From an uncultured bacterium (GTDB taxonomy: Bacteria > Actinomycetota > Coriobacteriia > Coriobacteriales > Coriobacteriaceae): a DNA stretch of 64,000 bases. The translations under genes and the position numbers were made by a program. Positions 49,929-59,784 of the stretch are shown here, piece after piece. The notes beneath the pieces are model-generated. The model worked only from the letters and a program-made list of their open reading frames with translations. It had not been told where the DNA came from and searched no databases. Positions within the stretch are counted from its first letter, which is position 1. Every line of letters begins with the position of its first letter. The stretch spans positions 5,544-69,543 of the forward strand of contig CATWBO010000008.1 in the NCBI GenBank assembly GCA_958349055.1. The letters are read 5' to 3'.

Positions 49929-51059
49929 ATGGGTGAAATGCGTCCCATTAAAGTGGCCTTCATTGAAGGCAAGATGAATTCTGGCGGCAAGAAGACGCTT
50001 TCCATGCAGTATTTTCTTAACTTCGACCCGGAGAAGGTCGAGGTCCACTTCATCTGCGACTCTGACTCCAACGCCGTGCCGACCGAGGAAATTGAGGCTC
50101 GCGGCGGGCGCGTCCATATCATCGCCCCTTACCAGAATATAGCGAAAAATATGTCCGATATGGCCGACGTGTTTAAGCGGGAGCACTTCGATGTGCTGCA
50201 CGCCTATAACAGCACGATGAATCTGTTTCCATTGCGCGTGGCCAAGAAGTGCGGAATCCCGGTACGTATCTCCGAGAGTCTGTCCATGGCAAACGAGCGT
50301 GAGCCCAAGACCGTACTCAAGCTTATTTTGCGCAGATTCTCAAAGCTCTTTGCAACACATTATATGTCCTGCGGCGAGGACTGCGGCCGCTGGCAGTTCG
50401 GCGACGCTCTTTACGACGCGGGGAAGGTTAGCGTTTTCAAAACGGCCATCGACTCGCGCAAGAACTCGTTCGATCCCGTCCTTCGAGCGCAGACACGCGC
50501 AGAGCTGGGCGTTGCGGACGACGAGTTACTCGCAGGGTTCATTGGCAGGTTTGCTGCGCAGAAAAATCCCATGTTCCTGATGGAGATCGTGGGGGAGCTG
50601 TGCAAACTCAATCCCAAGGCAAAGTTTCTACTCATCGGCGACGGCGAGTACAAGGAGCAGATGCTCACATTTATGGACGCCAACAGTTTTGCCGACCGTG
50701 TGATGTACTTGGGTCGCAGGGAGGACATCGTCGGGTTTTACCAGGCGATGGATTGCTTCTTGCTGCCGAGTCTATATGAGGGACTTCCTGTTGTCGGTCT
50801 TGAGGCCCAGTGCGCGGGTGCTGAAGTGTTTTTCTCGAGTGAAATCACGCCAGAGGCGTCGTTCTGCGACCAAGGGCACTTTATGTCCCTGACTGACGGC
50901 GCCAAGAAGTGGGCCGAAGAGATAAACGTCGTCTGCAGCCGTGGAAAGGAACGCACATCTCGCACCGATGAGTGCATCGCCTCCGGCTTTGACTCTCGAG
51001 CCGAGGCTTTTAGGCTGCAGGACTACTACGCCAAGGCCTTAGCGGAGATGGGACGATAA
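49929..51059 (+). CDS. Glycosyltransferase family 4-like protein
   Basis: A 376-residue GT-B enzyme. IEGKMNSGGKKTLSMQYF is the N-terminal glycine-rich loop, LLAGFIGRFAAQKNPMFL marks the second domain and LPSLYEGLPVVGLEAQCAG is the EX7E donor-binding motif. It starts 2 bases after wecE and ends flush against the next gene. The sugar is unknown. Confidence 0.9.
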   Translation: MGEMRPIKVAFIEGKMNSGGKKTLSMQYFLNFDPEKVEVHFICDSDSNAVPTEEIEARGGRVHIIAPYQNIAKNMSDMADVFKREHFDVLHAYNSTMNLFPLRVAKKCGIPVRISESLSMANEREPKTVLKLILRRFSKLFATHYMSCGEDCGRWQFGDALYDAGKVSVFKTAIDSRKNSFDPVLRAQTRAELGVADDELLAGFIGRFAAQKNPMFLMEIVGELCKLNPKAKFLLIGDGEYKEQMLTFMDANSFADRVMYLGRREDIVGFYQAMDCFLLPSLYEGLPVVGLEAQCAGAEVFFSSEITPEASFCDQGHFMSLTDGAKKWAEEINVVCSRGKERTSRTDECIASGFDSRAEAFRLQDYYAKALAEMGR

Positions 51060-52070
51060 TTGAAGACTAATTTGGCTGCCCCTACCAAGTTGCCCTTAAT
51101 TTCGGTTGTTGTGCCTATCTATAACGTCGAGAGGTATCTCGAGGAATGCATCAAAAGCATCTTGTCTCAGACCTACTCTAATATCGAGGTGGTTCTGGTC
51201 GATGATGGCTCAACAGACAACTGCCCAGCGATATGCGATCGATATGCAGCCGGAAACGACCGGGTGAAATCCGTCCATCGCGAAAATGGAGGGCTTAGTG
51301 CCGCCCGAAACACGGGCGTCAAGGCTTGCGACGGGGACTACGTCGGGTTCATCGATAGCGACGACTATATCTCACCCGTTTTCTACGAGGCACTGTATCG
51401 GGCTATTAAGCAGAGCGGTGTTGAGATGGCGGCTATGAGATACGGTGTCGACTTCTTTGACGGAGAGGAACCTGAGCTGGGACGGGACATCGAGGACGCT
51501 AGCGAGTACGAGCTTCTGAGCGAGGAGCAGTACCAGGAAGAGATTTTGTACCAGAAGAGCTGGGCCGGGGCCGTTTGGCGGCTCTATTCGCGTGATCTCG
51601 CTGAGAAGATCTACTTCCCAGAAGGGCTTTATTACGAGGATGACGAGACGGCTTATAGGTTTGCCCATGGCTGCGGAAAGGTCGCTGTGTTGAAGGCAAC
51701 CGATCTCTACGCTTACCGGCAGCGTCCTACCAGCATCATGCGAGGTGCTTTTAATCCTAAGAAGATGGAGAGCTGCTTGGAGATTACTCGGCGCATGCGC
51801 AGCAAAATGCTCGAATGGTACCCGCAGCTCTCTGACGCTACATGCTCACGCTGTTTTGCTATCTGCCGAGTCGTTTTCTCTCAGATCCCCAAGGAGGACA
51901 AGGCAGCTCAGGTAACGATGTGGAAGGAATTGCAGGAGTATTCTGCAACTGTTATTCGCGATCCGAAGGCACGCAAGAAGGAAAGACTGGCGGCTTTAAT
52001 ATCGAGGATGGGACGCGTTCCGTTCCGCATTTTCTGCGATGTCTACCGACGACTGCTGCACGCCCAGTAG
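51060..52070 (+). CDS. Glycosyltransferase family 2 protein
   Basis: A 336-residue GT-A enzyme: LISVVVPIYNVERYLEECI at the N-terminus, VVLVDDGSTDNCPAICDRYA, ENGGLSAARNTGV, and the metal-binding GFIDSDDYI. TTG start immediately follows the preceding stop codon (TAATTG), indicating tight coupling. The C-terminal 100 residues are helical and possibly membrane-associated. Sugar unknown. Confidence 0.9.
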   Translation: MKTNLAAPTKLPLISVVVPIYNVERYLEECIKSILSQTYSNIEVVLVDDGSTDNCPAICDRYAAGNDRVKSVHRENGGLSAARNTGVKACDGDYVGFIDSDDYISPVFYEALYRAIKQSGVEMAAMRYGVDFFDGEEPELGRDIEDASEYELLSEEQYQEEILYQKSWAGAVWRLYSRDLAEKIYFPEGLYYEDDETAYRFAHGCGKVAVLKATDLYAYRQRPTSIMRGAFNPKKMESCLEITRRMRSKMLEWYPQLSDATCSRCFAICRVVFSQIPKEDKAAQVTMWKELQEYSATVIRDPKARKKERLAALISRMGRVPFRIFCDVYRRLLHAQ

Positions 52071-52092
52071 ATTGCGACGTTAAAGGCTTTTT

Positions 52093-53214
52093 ATGTTTCC
52101 ATATATTGCAATAGTTGTCATAATTATTTTTTTTCTGCTCCTCTCCTCGGCGCATGTTGCTGATAGCGGGAAAGTTGGGTTTGTGGTCGTTGCCGCGGCT
52201 CTCAGCACTGTTGCTGGTTTTCGAGCGATGAGCGTTGGCACCGATACGAGAACCTACAGTACCATGTTCTACTGGATTGCAGGTTGTTCTGATTTAAGCA
52301 GCGCTTTTACCGTGTCCACTATCAATGCTCCTGTATATGTCTTTTACGCATGGGTTCTAGGTCGACTTGGACTTTCTCATCAAGCCTTGCTTTTGTTTAA
52401 CGCGATTGTCACAAATACCGGTATCGCTATTTTTGCTAAGAGAACTTCGGACAATCCCCTTATTCCAATTCTCATATACTTCTGCTTGGGTCTGTATTTC
52501 CAAAGTCTCAACGGGATGAGACAATACGTTGCGATAGCCCTAGCAATCAACGCGTACCTCGATTTTTATTATTATGGAATTCGAAAGCCGAGAGCATGGG
52601 TCTTATTCCTCCTAGCGTCCGGAATCCACAATACAGTTTTGATTTTGCTCCCTGGAATCGGAGCAGCTCTTTACCTTCGAAAGCAAGACCATAAACGAAA
52701 AGGCCTTTGCTTTGTCAGCGCAATTGCCGCTCTATTCAGCCTGTCGCTCGTTGCTCTTTCGAACGTATTCATGGACTTATTCCCGATATATTCTATGTAT
52801 GACGGTGTACAGAACATCGCGTTATTCTCTGGGGCATTCCAAGGACGAATTCGCTATCTATACGCAGTCCTTCTTGTTATCTGTGTCTTCGGATTTTTCT
52901 CTCTTGATAAGAAAGACGGAGACAAGATTGAAACAAAGGAAACTAATCTGATATTCGCGCTCTTCCCCCTTTGCATCATATCCGGAATTGTTGGACTCGT
53001 ATATGGAACTAGCTCTTTGATTAACAGGCTTCTTTGGTTTTATATGCCTGGCTATATTGCTTTCATACCCGCCGTTGTTAATAACACTGAGAAGGGGTGG
53101 GCCATTCTATTGAGATTCGGAATTGCGTCCGTTCTTCTTATTTGGCTCATAGCACAGTTCGTTGAGAACCAAGATGACATGCTGCCATATGCGCTTGGCA
53201 TGGGACTCTTCTAG
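52093..53214 (+). CDS. EpsG/Wzy-like polysaccharide polymerase
   Basis: A 373-residue integral membrane protein with about ten hydrophobic helices. RAMSVGTDTRTYSTMFYW near residue 45 and NGMRQYVAIALAINAY are characteristic of EpsG-family polymerases that join repeat units on the outer face of the membrane. Distinctly AT-richer than the sugar nucleotide genes downstream, as is usual for wzy. It is the only polymerase candidate in the operon. Confidence 0.85.
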   Translation: MFPYIAIVVIIIFFLLLSSAHVADSGKVGFVVVAAALSTVAGFRAMSVGTDTRTYSTMFYWIAGCSDLSSAFTVSTINAPVYVFYAWVLGRLGLSHQALLLFNAIVTNTGIAIFAKRTSDNPLIPILIYFCLGLYFQSLNGMRQYVAIALAINAYLDFYYYGIRKPRAWVLFLLASGIHNTVLILLPGIGAALYLRKQDHKRKGLCFVSAIAALFSLSLVALSNVFMDLFPIYSMYDGVQNIALFSGAFQGRIRYLYAVLLVICVFGFFSLDKKDGDKIETKETNLIFALFPLCIISGIVGLVYGTSSLINRLLWFYMPGYIAFIPAVVNNTEKGWAILLRFGIASVLLIWLIAQFVENQDDMLPYALGMGLF

Positions 53215-53244
53215 TGACTATTGGCTTCAAAGAAAGGGGACAAC

Positions 53245-54039
53245 TTGATTCCGAAAATAATTCATTATGTTTGGTTCGGCGGCAAGCCGCTTGGCGAGAA
53301 GGAGCTTGCGTGCATTGCCTCCTGGAAGAAGTATTGCCCCGATTACGAGATAAAGCGTTGGGATGAGGATAACTTCGATCTCGACATCAACTCATATTGC
53401 AAAGAAGCCTATGCGGCGAAGAAATGGGCGTTCGTTAGCGATTATGTAAGATTATGGGTACTTGTAAATAACGGCGGTGTCTATATGGATACCGATGTCG
53501 AGGTCACCAAGCCTCTCGACTCTTTTCTTGAGCTTGAGGCGTTCTCTGGATTTGAGTCCGATGGGGATATTCCAACGGGGATAATGGGATGCCGCAAAGG
53601 TTTTCCGCTATTCCAGGCTTTGTTGGATGATTATGAAACTCGGCGTTTTCTCAAACTGGATGGTTCTTTCAATATGACGACGAACGTCGTGTACATTACT
53701 GAAGCCTGTCTCGAAAAGGGCCTTATCCGCAACGGACAACTTCAAACTGTCGATGGCTTTACACTATATCCCAAAGATTGGTTTTGTCCAAAAAGTCATG
53801 AGACCGGACGCATCTTTATTACCGAAAATACGCACGCAATACACCATTTCGCCGGTTCTTGGGAGAACGAGAGTACAAAAGAGATCGTTGCTCTGAAAAA
53901 AGATCTTTTAGGCCGCCATCCCTGGATAAATATCAAGGTTGCCGCTGTGATCGCCAAATTGAAATACGCATTCTCCCACGGCGATTATAAGCCGCTGATC
54001 GACGGTTTCCGTAGCGCTTTTAAGCAAGCCGGCAAGTGA
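53245..54039 (+). CDS. GT32-type glycosyltransferase with DXD motif
   Basis: A 264-residue cytoplasmic glycosyltransferase beginning IPKIIHYVWFGGKPL, with FVSDYVRLWVLVNNGGVYMD then TDVE, the DXD metal site. TTG 53245 is chosen: AAAGGGG (53233-53239) lies five bases upstream and the protein then starts as its relatives do. An in-frame TTG at 53221 lacks a site. Related enzymes add galactose or mannose to capsular repeats. Confidence 0.88.
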   Translation: MIPKIIHYVWFGGKPLGEKELACIASWKKYCPDYEIKRWDEDNFDLDINSYCKEAYAAKKWAFVSDYVRLWVLVNNGGVYMDTDVEVTKPLDSFLELEAFSGFESDGDIPTGIMGCRKGFPLFQALLDDYETRRFLKLDGSFNMTTNVVYITEACLEKGLIRNGQLQTVDGFTLYPKDWFCPKSHETGRIFITENTHAIHHFAGSWENESTKEIVALKKDLLGRHPWINIKVAAVIAKLKYAFSHGDYKPLIDGFRSAFKQAGK

Positions 54040-56405
54040 TAGGTGAGGCAAAGACATGCAGTACATTTCAGGATTGGCTTTTGAATAATATGGCTTCTAC
54101 ATTCCAATCAAATAGAGTTGCAATCATGACGTGGTTCAGTTACCACAACTATGGATCTGCACTTCAGGTAACGGCACTTCGGCATGTTGTAAAAAGCTTC
54201 GGCTATGACGTTGATATCGTGGATTATGCGCCCTACGGGAAATATATCAAGCGTCCGGCGTTCAAAAGTGCTTTTGATGTCTACGGGGGTCTCCTCGATA
54301 AAGCAAAAGACAGGCTTTTAAACATAGACTATCAGCCGAAAGAGAGGGAGCGACTCTTCGATGCGTTTCTCGGCGAGCAATTAAATCTGACTGAAATCTG
54401 CCCCACGATGGCTGAACTTGAAGGGCTGAACGACTCTTACGATGCTTTCATCTGCGGCAGCGATCAGATTTGGGCTCCGAGTGTATATGACCCACATTAT
54501 TTTCTCGACTTCGTCGCAGACGACCGACTCAAGATTGCCTATGCGCCGAGCGTCGGATTACCGAAAGTGCAAGACTCCGACGTGGCAAGGCATATGGCTG
54601 GACTATGTGGCAGGCTGGATGCTTTGTCTACCCGTGAGGAGTCCGGGAGCAGCATCATTAGCCGCCTTACCGGGAGAAATGTAGCGACTGTTGTCGACCC
54701 CACCCTCCTTATTGAAGGTGAGAAATGGCCTGAACTGGTATCTGCGAAATCCATTCGTCGCGACAAGCCCTACCTACTTGCGTACATGCTTGGAGCCAAT
54801 GAGCGACATTGGAAGAGAATATATAAATTGGGAGAACTGCTGAGCTTAGAGGTTCGGCTTGTGCCGGTGTTCAAGAAAGACCTGAAGCGGTCTGGGTGTA
54901 TAACCGACCCTATTGGCCCGGCCGAGTTCGTTTCCCTCGTTGACGGGGCCTCCTACGTCTGCACTGATTCGTTCCATGGTGTCGCGTTCTCCATCAATAT
55001 GAACCGCAATTTCTGCGCCTTCGAGCGCTTCAAGCGCGGTGATTCGGGGAGCCAGAACTCACGTGTCTACAACATACTCGATAAGGCAGGTCTCAAGTCG
55101 CGACTTGCCTCGGATGAAGCTAGAGACGAGGAGCTGGTCGCCTCCATTGATTGGTCCGCTCCTAACGACAAAATGGCTGCCGAGAGATATCGCTCGCTCA
55201 CTTGGCTCGAAGCCGCTCTAAAGATGGATTCCAGGCCTCCCGCCCATAAGAACAATGTTTGTCGGAGCCGCACGCTCTGCTGCGGGTGTACTGCATGTTC
55301 CAGTGCTTGTCCAGTTGATGCCATCGATGTCTCTCTGGATGAAGAGGGCTTCTGGCGAGCTTTTGTGGATGAGAATGCCTGCATCTCTTGCGGTAAATGT
55401 CGCAATGTTTGCCCTTTCATTAAACATGACGAATCCTTGGCCGTCGATGAAGGTCGTCTCTTCTCCTTCAAGTCGTTTGACGGTGAGCAACTGCTCCACT
55501 CGTCAAGTGGTGGCGCTGGAGCGTCCATTGCCAAGATGTCAGCCGCTGACGGCGCAGCCCTACTAGGCTGTTCCTACGAGGACGGACGCGGAGCCGTGGG
55601 TCGCCTCGTCGAGGCCACCGACTCGGAAGGTGTGGCCTCGCTCGCGGGCAGCAAATATACCCAAGAAGAGGTTGGTACCGCACTCTCTCTCGCGGCCCGT
55701 CATGACGGGCCGCTCGTTGTCTTTGGCACGCCGTGCCAAATTCAGGCGGCGAAGAATCTCATGTGCGGTCGAAGCGACGTCACCTACGTCGACTTTGTAT
55801 GTCACGGTGTGCCCACCAGGTACCTGCTAGACCGTTATGCTGACTGGCTTTCTTCTGAGTACTCCATGAGGGTCGAAAATCTACATGTGGACTTCCGCCA
55901 CAAGCCGCGTGGTTGGAGAGAGATATACCTATATGCGAGCGATGGCATTCATGAGTACTGTGAACACCAGCGCAAAGACCCATATTTTCTTATGTTTGAG
56001 GCCGGGCAGTGCTATGCGAGCTGTTGCTACGAATGCCCTTGGAGGACGGCGAGTGCTGCGGATGTTAGGATGGCGGACTACTGGGGGCCGAGATTCGCAG
56101 ACGATAAGACCGGCGTGAGTATGGTACTGGCCTTGACGAATCGTGGCTACGAAGTCATGGACGGGCTGCGCAAGTACGGCGATATCGCGGATCGACCATT
56201 TGATGACTACAGGAAGTATCAGCAGTGCGAAAATATGCCCGCTCCCGCATTCCGCGACGAGCTTATTGCGGAACTATCCGATTCCGCATCGAGCTTGAAG
56301 GCTCTAAGCGATGAGTATGCTGAGCCCGTCGCCTCGACCCGCGATGCCTTGGAACGCCTTGACCCGCTTAAGTCTGTTGTTAAGCGCATGATCGGGAGGC
56401 GATGA
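54036..56405 (+). CDS. Fusion of polysaccharide pyruvyltransferase and FrhB-like iron-sulfur protein
   Basis: A protein of up to 789 residues. Residues about 30-370 are a polysaccharide pyruvyltransferase (MTWFSYHNYGSALQ, FICGSDQIWAP, TDSFHGVAFSI). Residues 405-460 hold two 4Fe-4S motifs, CCGCTACSSACPVDAI and CISCGKCRNVCPF. The rest is the F420 hydrogenase beta-subunit type domain with GTPCQIQAAKNL, FVCHGVPT and a YECPWRTAS cysteine. In many gut bacteria these are two adjacent genes. The start is uncertain: GTG 54036 overlaps the previous gene; ATG 54090 (MASTFQSNR) is equally plausible. Confidence 0.88.
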   Translation: MIGEAKTCSTFQDWLLNNMASTFQSNRVAIMTWFSYHNYGSALQVTALRHVVKSFGYDVDIVDYAPYGKYIKRPAFKSAFDVYGGLLDKAKDRLLNIDYQPKERERLFDAFLGEQLNLTEICPTMAELEGLNDSYDAFICGSDQIWAPSVYDPHYFLDFVADDRLKIAYAPSVGLPKVQDSDVARHMAGLCGRLDALSTREESGSSIISRLTGRNVATVVDPTLLIEGEKWPELVSAKSIRRDKPYLLAYMLGANERHWKRIYKLGELLSLEVRLVPVFKKDLKRSGCITDPIGPAEFVSLVDGASYVCTDSFHGVAFSINMNRNFCAFERFKRGDSGSQNSRVYNILDKAGLKSRLASDEARDEELVASIDWSAPNDKMAAERYRSLTWLEAALKMDSRPPAHKNNVCRSRTLCCGCTACSSACPVDAIDVSLDEEGFWRAFVDENACISCGKCRNVCPFIKHDESLAVDEGRLFSFKSFDGEQLLHSSSGGAGASIAKMSAADGAALLGCSYEDGRGAVGRLVEATDSEGVASLAGSKYTQEEVGTALSLAARHDGPLVVFGTPCQIQAAKNLMCGRSDVTYVDFVCHGVPTRYLLDRYADWLSSEYSMRVENLHVDFRHKPRGWREIYLYASDGIHEYCEHQRKDPYFLMFEAGQCYASCCYECPWRTASAADVRMADYWGPRFADDKTGVSMVLALTNRGYEVMDGLRKYGDIADRPFDDYRKYQQCENMPAPAFRDELIAELSDSASSLKALSDEYAEPVASTRDALERLDPLKSVVKRMIGRR

Positions 56406-57823
56406 ATTTGACGGGAGGGCGCACGCGTGAGTTGGCGGTGAACACTGGGCTATTCGCCATCAGCTCCTTTGGATCGAAAATCATATCGTTTCTCCTGCTG
56501 CCTCTTTACACCGCTGTCCTATCGACTGGTGATTACGGCACTGTCGACCTAATAAACAGTACCGTCAGCCTTCTAGTGCCCTTGCTGACGCTCAACATAC
56601 AAGATGCGGTGCTTCGGTTCGGCTTGGGCAGAGATGCAGAACCTGAGGAGATTCTCTCTATAGGACTTCGCATGACTGCGGGTGGCAGCTGTGTGCTTTT
56701 TCTGATCGTAGCCAACCTTCTAGTTTTTCACATCGCCCCGTTTGACAGTGCCTATTGCGTGTTTCTCGTTGCAATGTTCGTTTTTACGGCTCTCTCCAAC
56801 GTGCTAACCATGTACGCGAAGTCGCAAGACCACGTCATGTCGCTCGTGGTGAGCGGCATCGGAAACACCTTGATTATGAGCGTTTCTGCCATACTTTTGC
56901 TCGTTGTGGCCAAGGCGGGCGTAGTGGGATACATGGCTTCTATGATTCTCGGCTGCCTCTTTTCCACGCTATATCTCTTCTTCGTTTGCAAGGCTTGGAG
57001 AGGCCTCTCCGTGAAAGTCCAAAGCGGACTATTGGGATCGATGATTGCGCTGAGTGCACCTTTGGTCGCCAATAGCCTCGCATGGTGGATTAACGATGTA
57101 AGTGACCGTTATGTCGTAACTTTCGTATGTGGTGCCGCGGCGAACGGGATTTACGCCGTTGCTTACAAGATTCCGACAATCCTTTCGACCCTGCAGACGA
57201 TTTTTTACAATGCTTGGGCCATTTCCGCCGTGAAAGAATTCGATCCCAAGGATGCCGATGGCTACTTAGGCCGAATGTATGAATTGTATTCCGGCGCTAT
57301 GTCGATCGCATGCTCGATGATTATGCTGCTTGATGTGCCGCTCGCCATGGTTCTTTACTCGAGCGACTTCTTCGAAGCTTGGCGATTTGTTCCCCTACTG
57401 TTGGTGGGCGTTTTTCTAAACGGTCTTGCTTTGTTCGAGGGCTGTCTCTTTACTGCGGCTCGTAAAACGAAAGCAGTTTCCTGGACAACAATTGCGGGAG
57501 CGTGTGTGGGCATTGTTTCCTGCGTCGGACTCACCTTCGCGATAGGGCCCCTCGGTGCGGCGGTTGCTACCGTAGTCGGTTACGTTATGACATGGGCTAC
57601 CAGGACGGCAGCTATGACTCGAAACGTAGTTCAATTGAGGGTCTCCTGGGGTAATGAGACAGCGACCCTGGCTTTACTTCTGGTTCAGGCGGTTCTGGCC
57701 ATGCAGTGGGGCACGCAGCCCCTACAACTTTTGTTTTTCTTTTCTGTTCTGTTCTTGCGACGCGGGCAGATTAACGGAATTTCAGCCGTTGTTATGTCGA
57801 AGATCAAGAGCGGGCGGAGTTAA
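56402..57823 (+). CDS. Wzx-like oligosaccharide flippase
   Basis: A 473-residue membrane protein of the MATE-like polysaccharide exporter family, with about 12 to 14 helices. The N-terminal NTGLFAISSFGSKIISFLLL and PLYTAVLSTGDYG segments are typical. It moves lipid-linked repeats across the membrane for Wzy. It overlaps the preceding stop (ATGA), with GGGAGG just upstream. Confidence 0.9.
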   Translation: MNLTGGRTRELAVNTGLFAISSFGSKIISFLLLPLYTAVLSTGDYGTVDLINSTVSLLVPLLTLNIQDAVLRFGLGRDAEPEEILSIGLRMTAGGSCVLFLIVANLLVFHIAPFDSAYCVFLVAMFVFTALSNVLTMYAKSQDHVMSLVVSGIGNTLIMSVSAILLLVVAKAGVVGYMASMILGCLFSTLYLFFVCKAWRGLSVKVQSGLLGSMIALSAPLVANSLAWWINDVSDRYVVTFVCGAAANGIYAVAYKIPTILSTLQTIFYNAWAISAVKEFDPKDADGYLGRMYELYSGAMSIACSMIMLLDVPLAMVLYSSDFFEAWRFVPLLLVGVFLNGLALFEGCLFTAARKTKAVSWTTIAGACVGIVSCVGLTFAIGPLGAAVATVVGYVMTWATRTAAMTRNVVQLRVSWGNETATLALLLVQAVLAMQWGTQPLQLLFFFSVLFLRRGQINGISAVVMSKIKSGRS

Positions 57824-57858
57824 TAGTCCATTTTCGCTGCGAGAAGGAAATAAATGAG

Positions 57859-58746
57859 ATGAAGGGCATTATCCTCGCGGGCGGGTCTGGAACCCGGTTG
57901 CACCCCATAACCAAGGCTGTAAGCAAGCAGCTGCTTCCGATTTACGACAAGCCGTTGGTGTACTATCCATTGAGCGTGCTGATGCTCGCCGGTATTCGCG
58001 AAGTGCTTGTCATCTCGACGCCGCGTGACCTGCCAGCGTTCGAGAAACTCCTCGGCGACGGCGCCGAATTGGGCATGCGATTGGAATACGCCGAACAGGC
58101 CGAGCCTCGCGGCCTAGCTGAAGCTTTTACCATCGGGGGCGACTTTCTTGCCGGCGAGCCGTGTGCGCTAGTTCTGGGCGACAACATGTTCCATGGTCAA
58201 GACCTCACTCGCGTGCTTGTACGCGCAAAGGAGAGAGTGGAATGTTATGGCGGGGCCGTTGTATTTGGATACCCCGTACAGGACGCCAGGGCCTTCGGTG
58301 TGGTGGAGTTCGATCAAAATCATCGTGTAGTTGGCATCGAGGAAAAGCCCGAGGTTCCAAAATCGAACTACGCAGTACCGGGGCTGTATTTCTATGACGG
58401 GCAAGTCTCCGATATCGCGGCCAACGTTAAGCCGAGCGCACGCGGTGAGCTAGAGATTACGAGCATCAACAATGCCTACCTGGATCAGGGTCAATTGTCG
58501 GTCGAGCTGATGGGGCGAGGCATGGCGTGGCTGGATACGGGCACGCCCGAAGGTCTTTTAAAGGCCGCCGAGTACGTGGAGGCCGTTCAGAGCCGCCAGG
58601 GATATTACATCGCATGCTTGGAAGAAATCGCCTATCGTCGCGGCTTTATCGACTATACACAGTTATATGAACTGGGCGAAGCGCTGAAGAAGACCGCATA
58701 TGGCAAGTATCTTTTGAACGTGGCCAACGAGGCAAGGAGGGGGTAA
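57859..58746 (+). CDS. rmlA: Glucose-1-phosphate thymidylyltransferase
   Basis: Makes dTDP-glucose. It has 295 residues, with MKGIILAGGSGTRLHPITKA at the start, VSKQLLPIYDKPLVYYPLS, LVLGDNMFHGQDL and GVVEFDQNHRVVGIEEKPE. It lies 35 bases after the flippase gene and 2 bases before rmlB. Together with rmlB it feeds WecE; no rmlC or rmlD is present, so rhamnose is not made from this cluster. Confidence 0.96.
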   Translation: MKGIILAGGSGTRLHPITKAVSKQLLPIYDKPLVYYPLSVLMLAGIREVLVISTPRDLPAFEKLLGDGAELGMRLEYAEQAEPRGLAEAFTIGGDFLAGEPCALVLGDNMFHGQDLTRVLVRAKERVECYGGAVVFGYPVQDARAFGVVEFDQNHRVVGIEEKPEVPKSNYAVPGLYFYDGQVSDIAANVKPSARGELEITSINNAYLDQGQLSVELMGRGMAWLDTGTPEGLLKAAEYVEAVQSRQGYYIACLEEIAYRRGFIDYTQLYELGEALKKTAYGKYLLNVANEARRG

Positions 58747-58748
58747 AT

Positions 58749-59768
58749 ATGACAGACATTTTCGAACCTAAGAACATCATCGTCACGGGCGGCTGCGGCT
58801 TCATCGGCAGCAACTTCGTGCACTACGTGGTCAACAACCACCCGGGTGTCCATGTCACCGTCCTGGACAAGCTGACCTACGCCGGCAACCCCGAGAACAT
58901 CGCCGGGCTGCCCTCCGACCGCGTGGAGCTCGTCGTGGGCGACATCTGCGACGCCGAGCTGCTCGACAAAATCGTCCCCGGCCACGGCGCGATCGTCCAC
59001 TACGCCGCGGAGTCCCACAACGACAACTCCATCGCCGACCCGGAGCCCTTCCTTCGCACGAACGTCGAGGGCACCTTCCGCCTGCTGGAGGCCGTCCGCA
59101 AATACGGCGTCCGCTACCACCACGTCTCCACCGACGAGGTCTACGGCGACCTGGCGCTCGACGACCCGGCGAAGTTCACCGAGGAGACTCCGTACAAGCC
59201 GTCCTCGCCGTACAGCTCCACCAAGGCGTCCTCCGACATGCTCGTGCGCGCCTGGACGCGCACCTACGGCCTGCGCACCACGATCTCCAACTGCTCCAAC
59301 AACTACGGCCCCTACCAGCACGTGGAGAAGTTCATCCCCAGGCAGATCACGAACATCGTCGACGGCGTCCGCCCCAAGCTCTACGGGAAGGGCGAGAACG
59401 TCCGCGACTGGATCCACACCGAGGACCACAGCTCCGCGGTGTGGGACATCCTCACCAAGGGCCGCATGGGGGAGACCTACCTCATCGGCGCCAATGGGGA
59501 GAAGAACAACATCACCGTCCTGCGCATGATCCTGGAGGCCATGGGCCGCGACCCCGAGGACTTCGACTGGGTCGCCGACCGCCCCGGCCACGACCGCCGC
59601 TACGCCATCGACAGCACCAAGCTCCAGCGCGAGCTCGGCTGGAGGCCGGCCCACACCGACTTCGCAGAGGGGCTGAAGCAGACCATCGACTGGTACGTCG
59701 CCAACGAGTCCTGGTGGCGCCCGGCCAAGGAGGCCACCGAGGCACGCTACAGGGCTCAGGGCCAGTAG
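58749..59768 (+). CDS. rmlB: dTDP-glucose 4,6-dehydratase
   Basis: Makes dTDP-4-keto-6-deoxyglucose. The 339-residue short-chain dehydrogenase-type protein has IVTGGCGFIGSNFVHY, HYAAESHNDNSI, STDEVYGDLALDD and SPYSSTKASSD, with the YxxxK catalytic pair in YSSTK. AAGGAGGGGG precedes the ATG. Its third codon positions are almost all G or C, in sharp contrast to rmlA and the wzy/wzx genes, suggesting a separate origin or stronger codon selection. Confidence 0.97.
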   Translation: MTDIFEPKNIIVTGGCGFIGSNFVHYVVNNHPGVHVTVLDKLTYAGNPENIAGLPSDRVELVVGDICDAELLDKIVPGHGAIVHYAAESHNDNSIADPEPFLRTNVEGTFRLLEAVRKYGVRYHHVSTDEVYGDLALDDPAKFTEETPYKPSSPYSSTKASSDMLVRAWTRTYGLRTTISNCSNNYGPYQHVEKFIPRQITNIVDGVRPKLYGKGENVRDWIHTEDHSSAVWDILTKGRMGETYLIGANGEKNNITVLRMILEAMGRDPEDFDWVADRPGHDRRYAIDSTKLQRELGWRPAHTDFAEGLKQTIDWYVANESWWRPAKEATEARYRAQGQ

Positions 59769-59784
59769 GAAGGTTGTGACTTTG

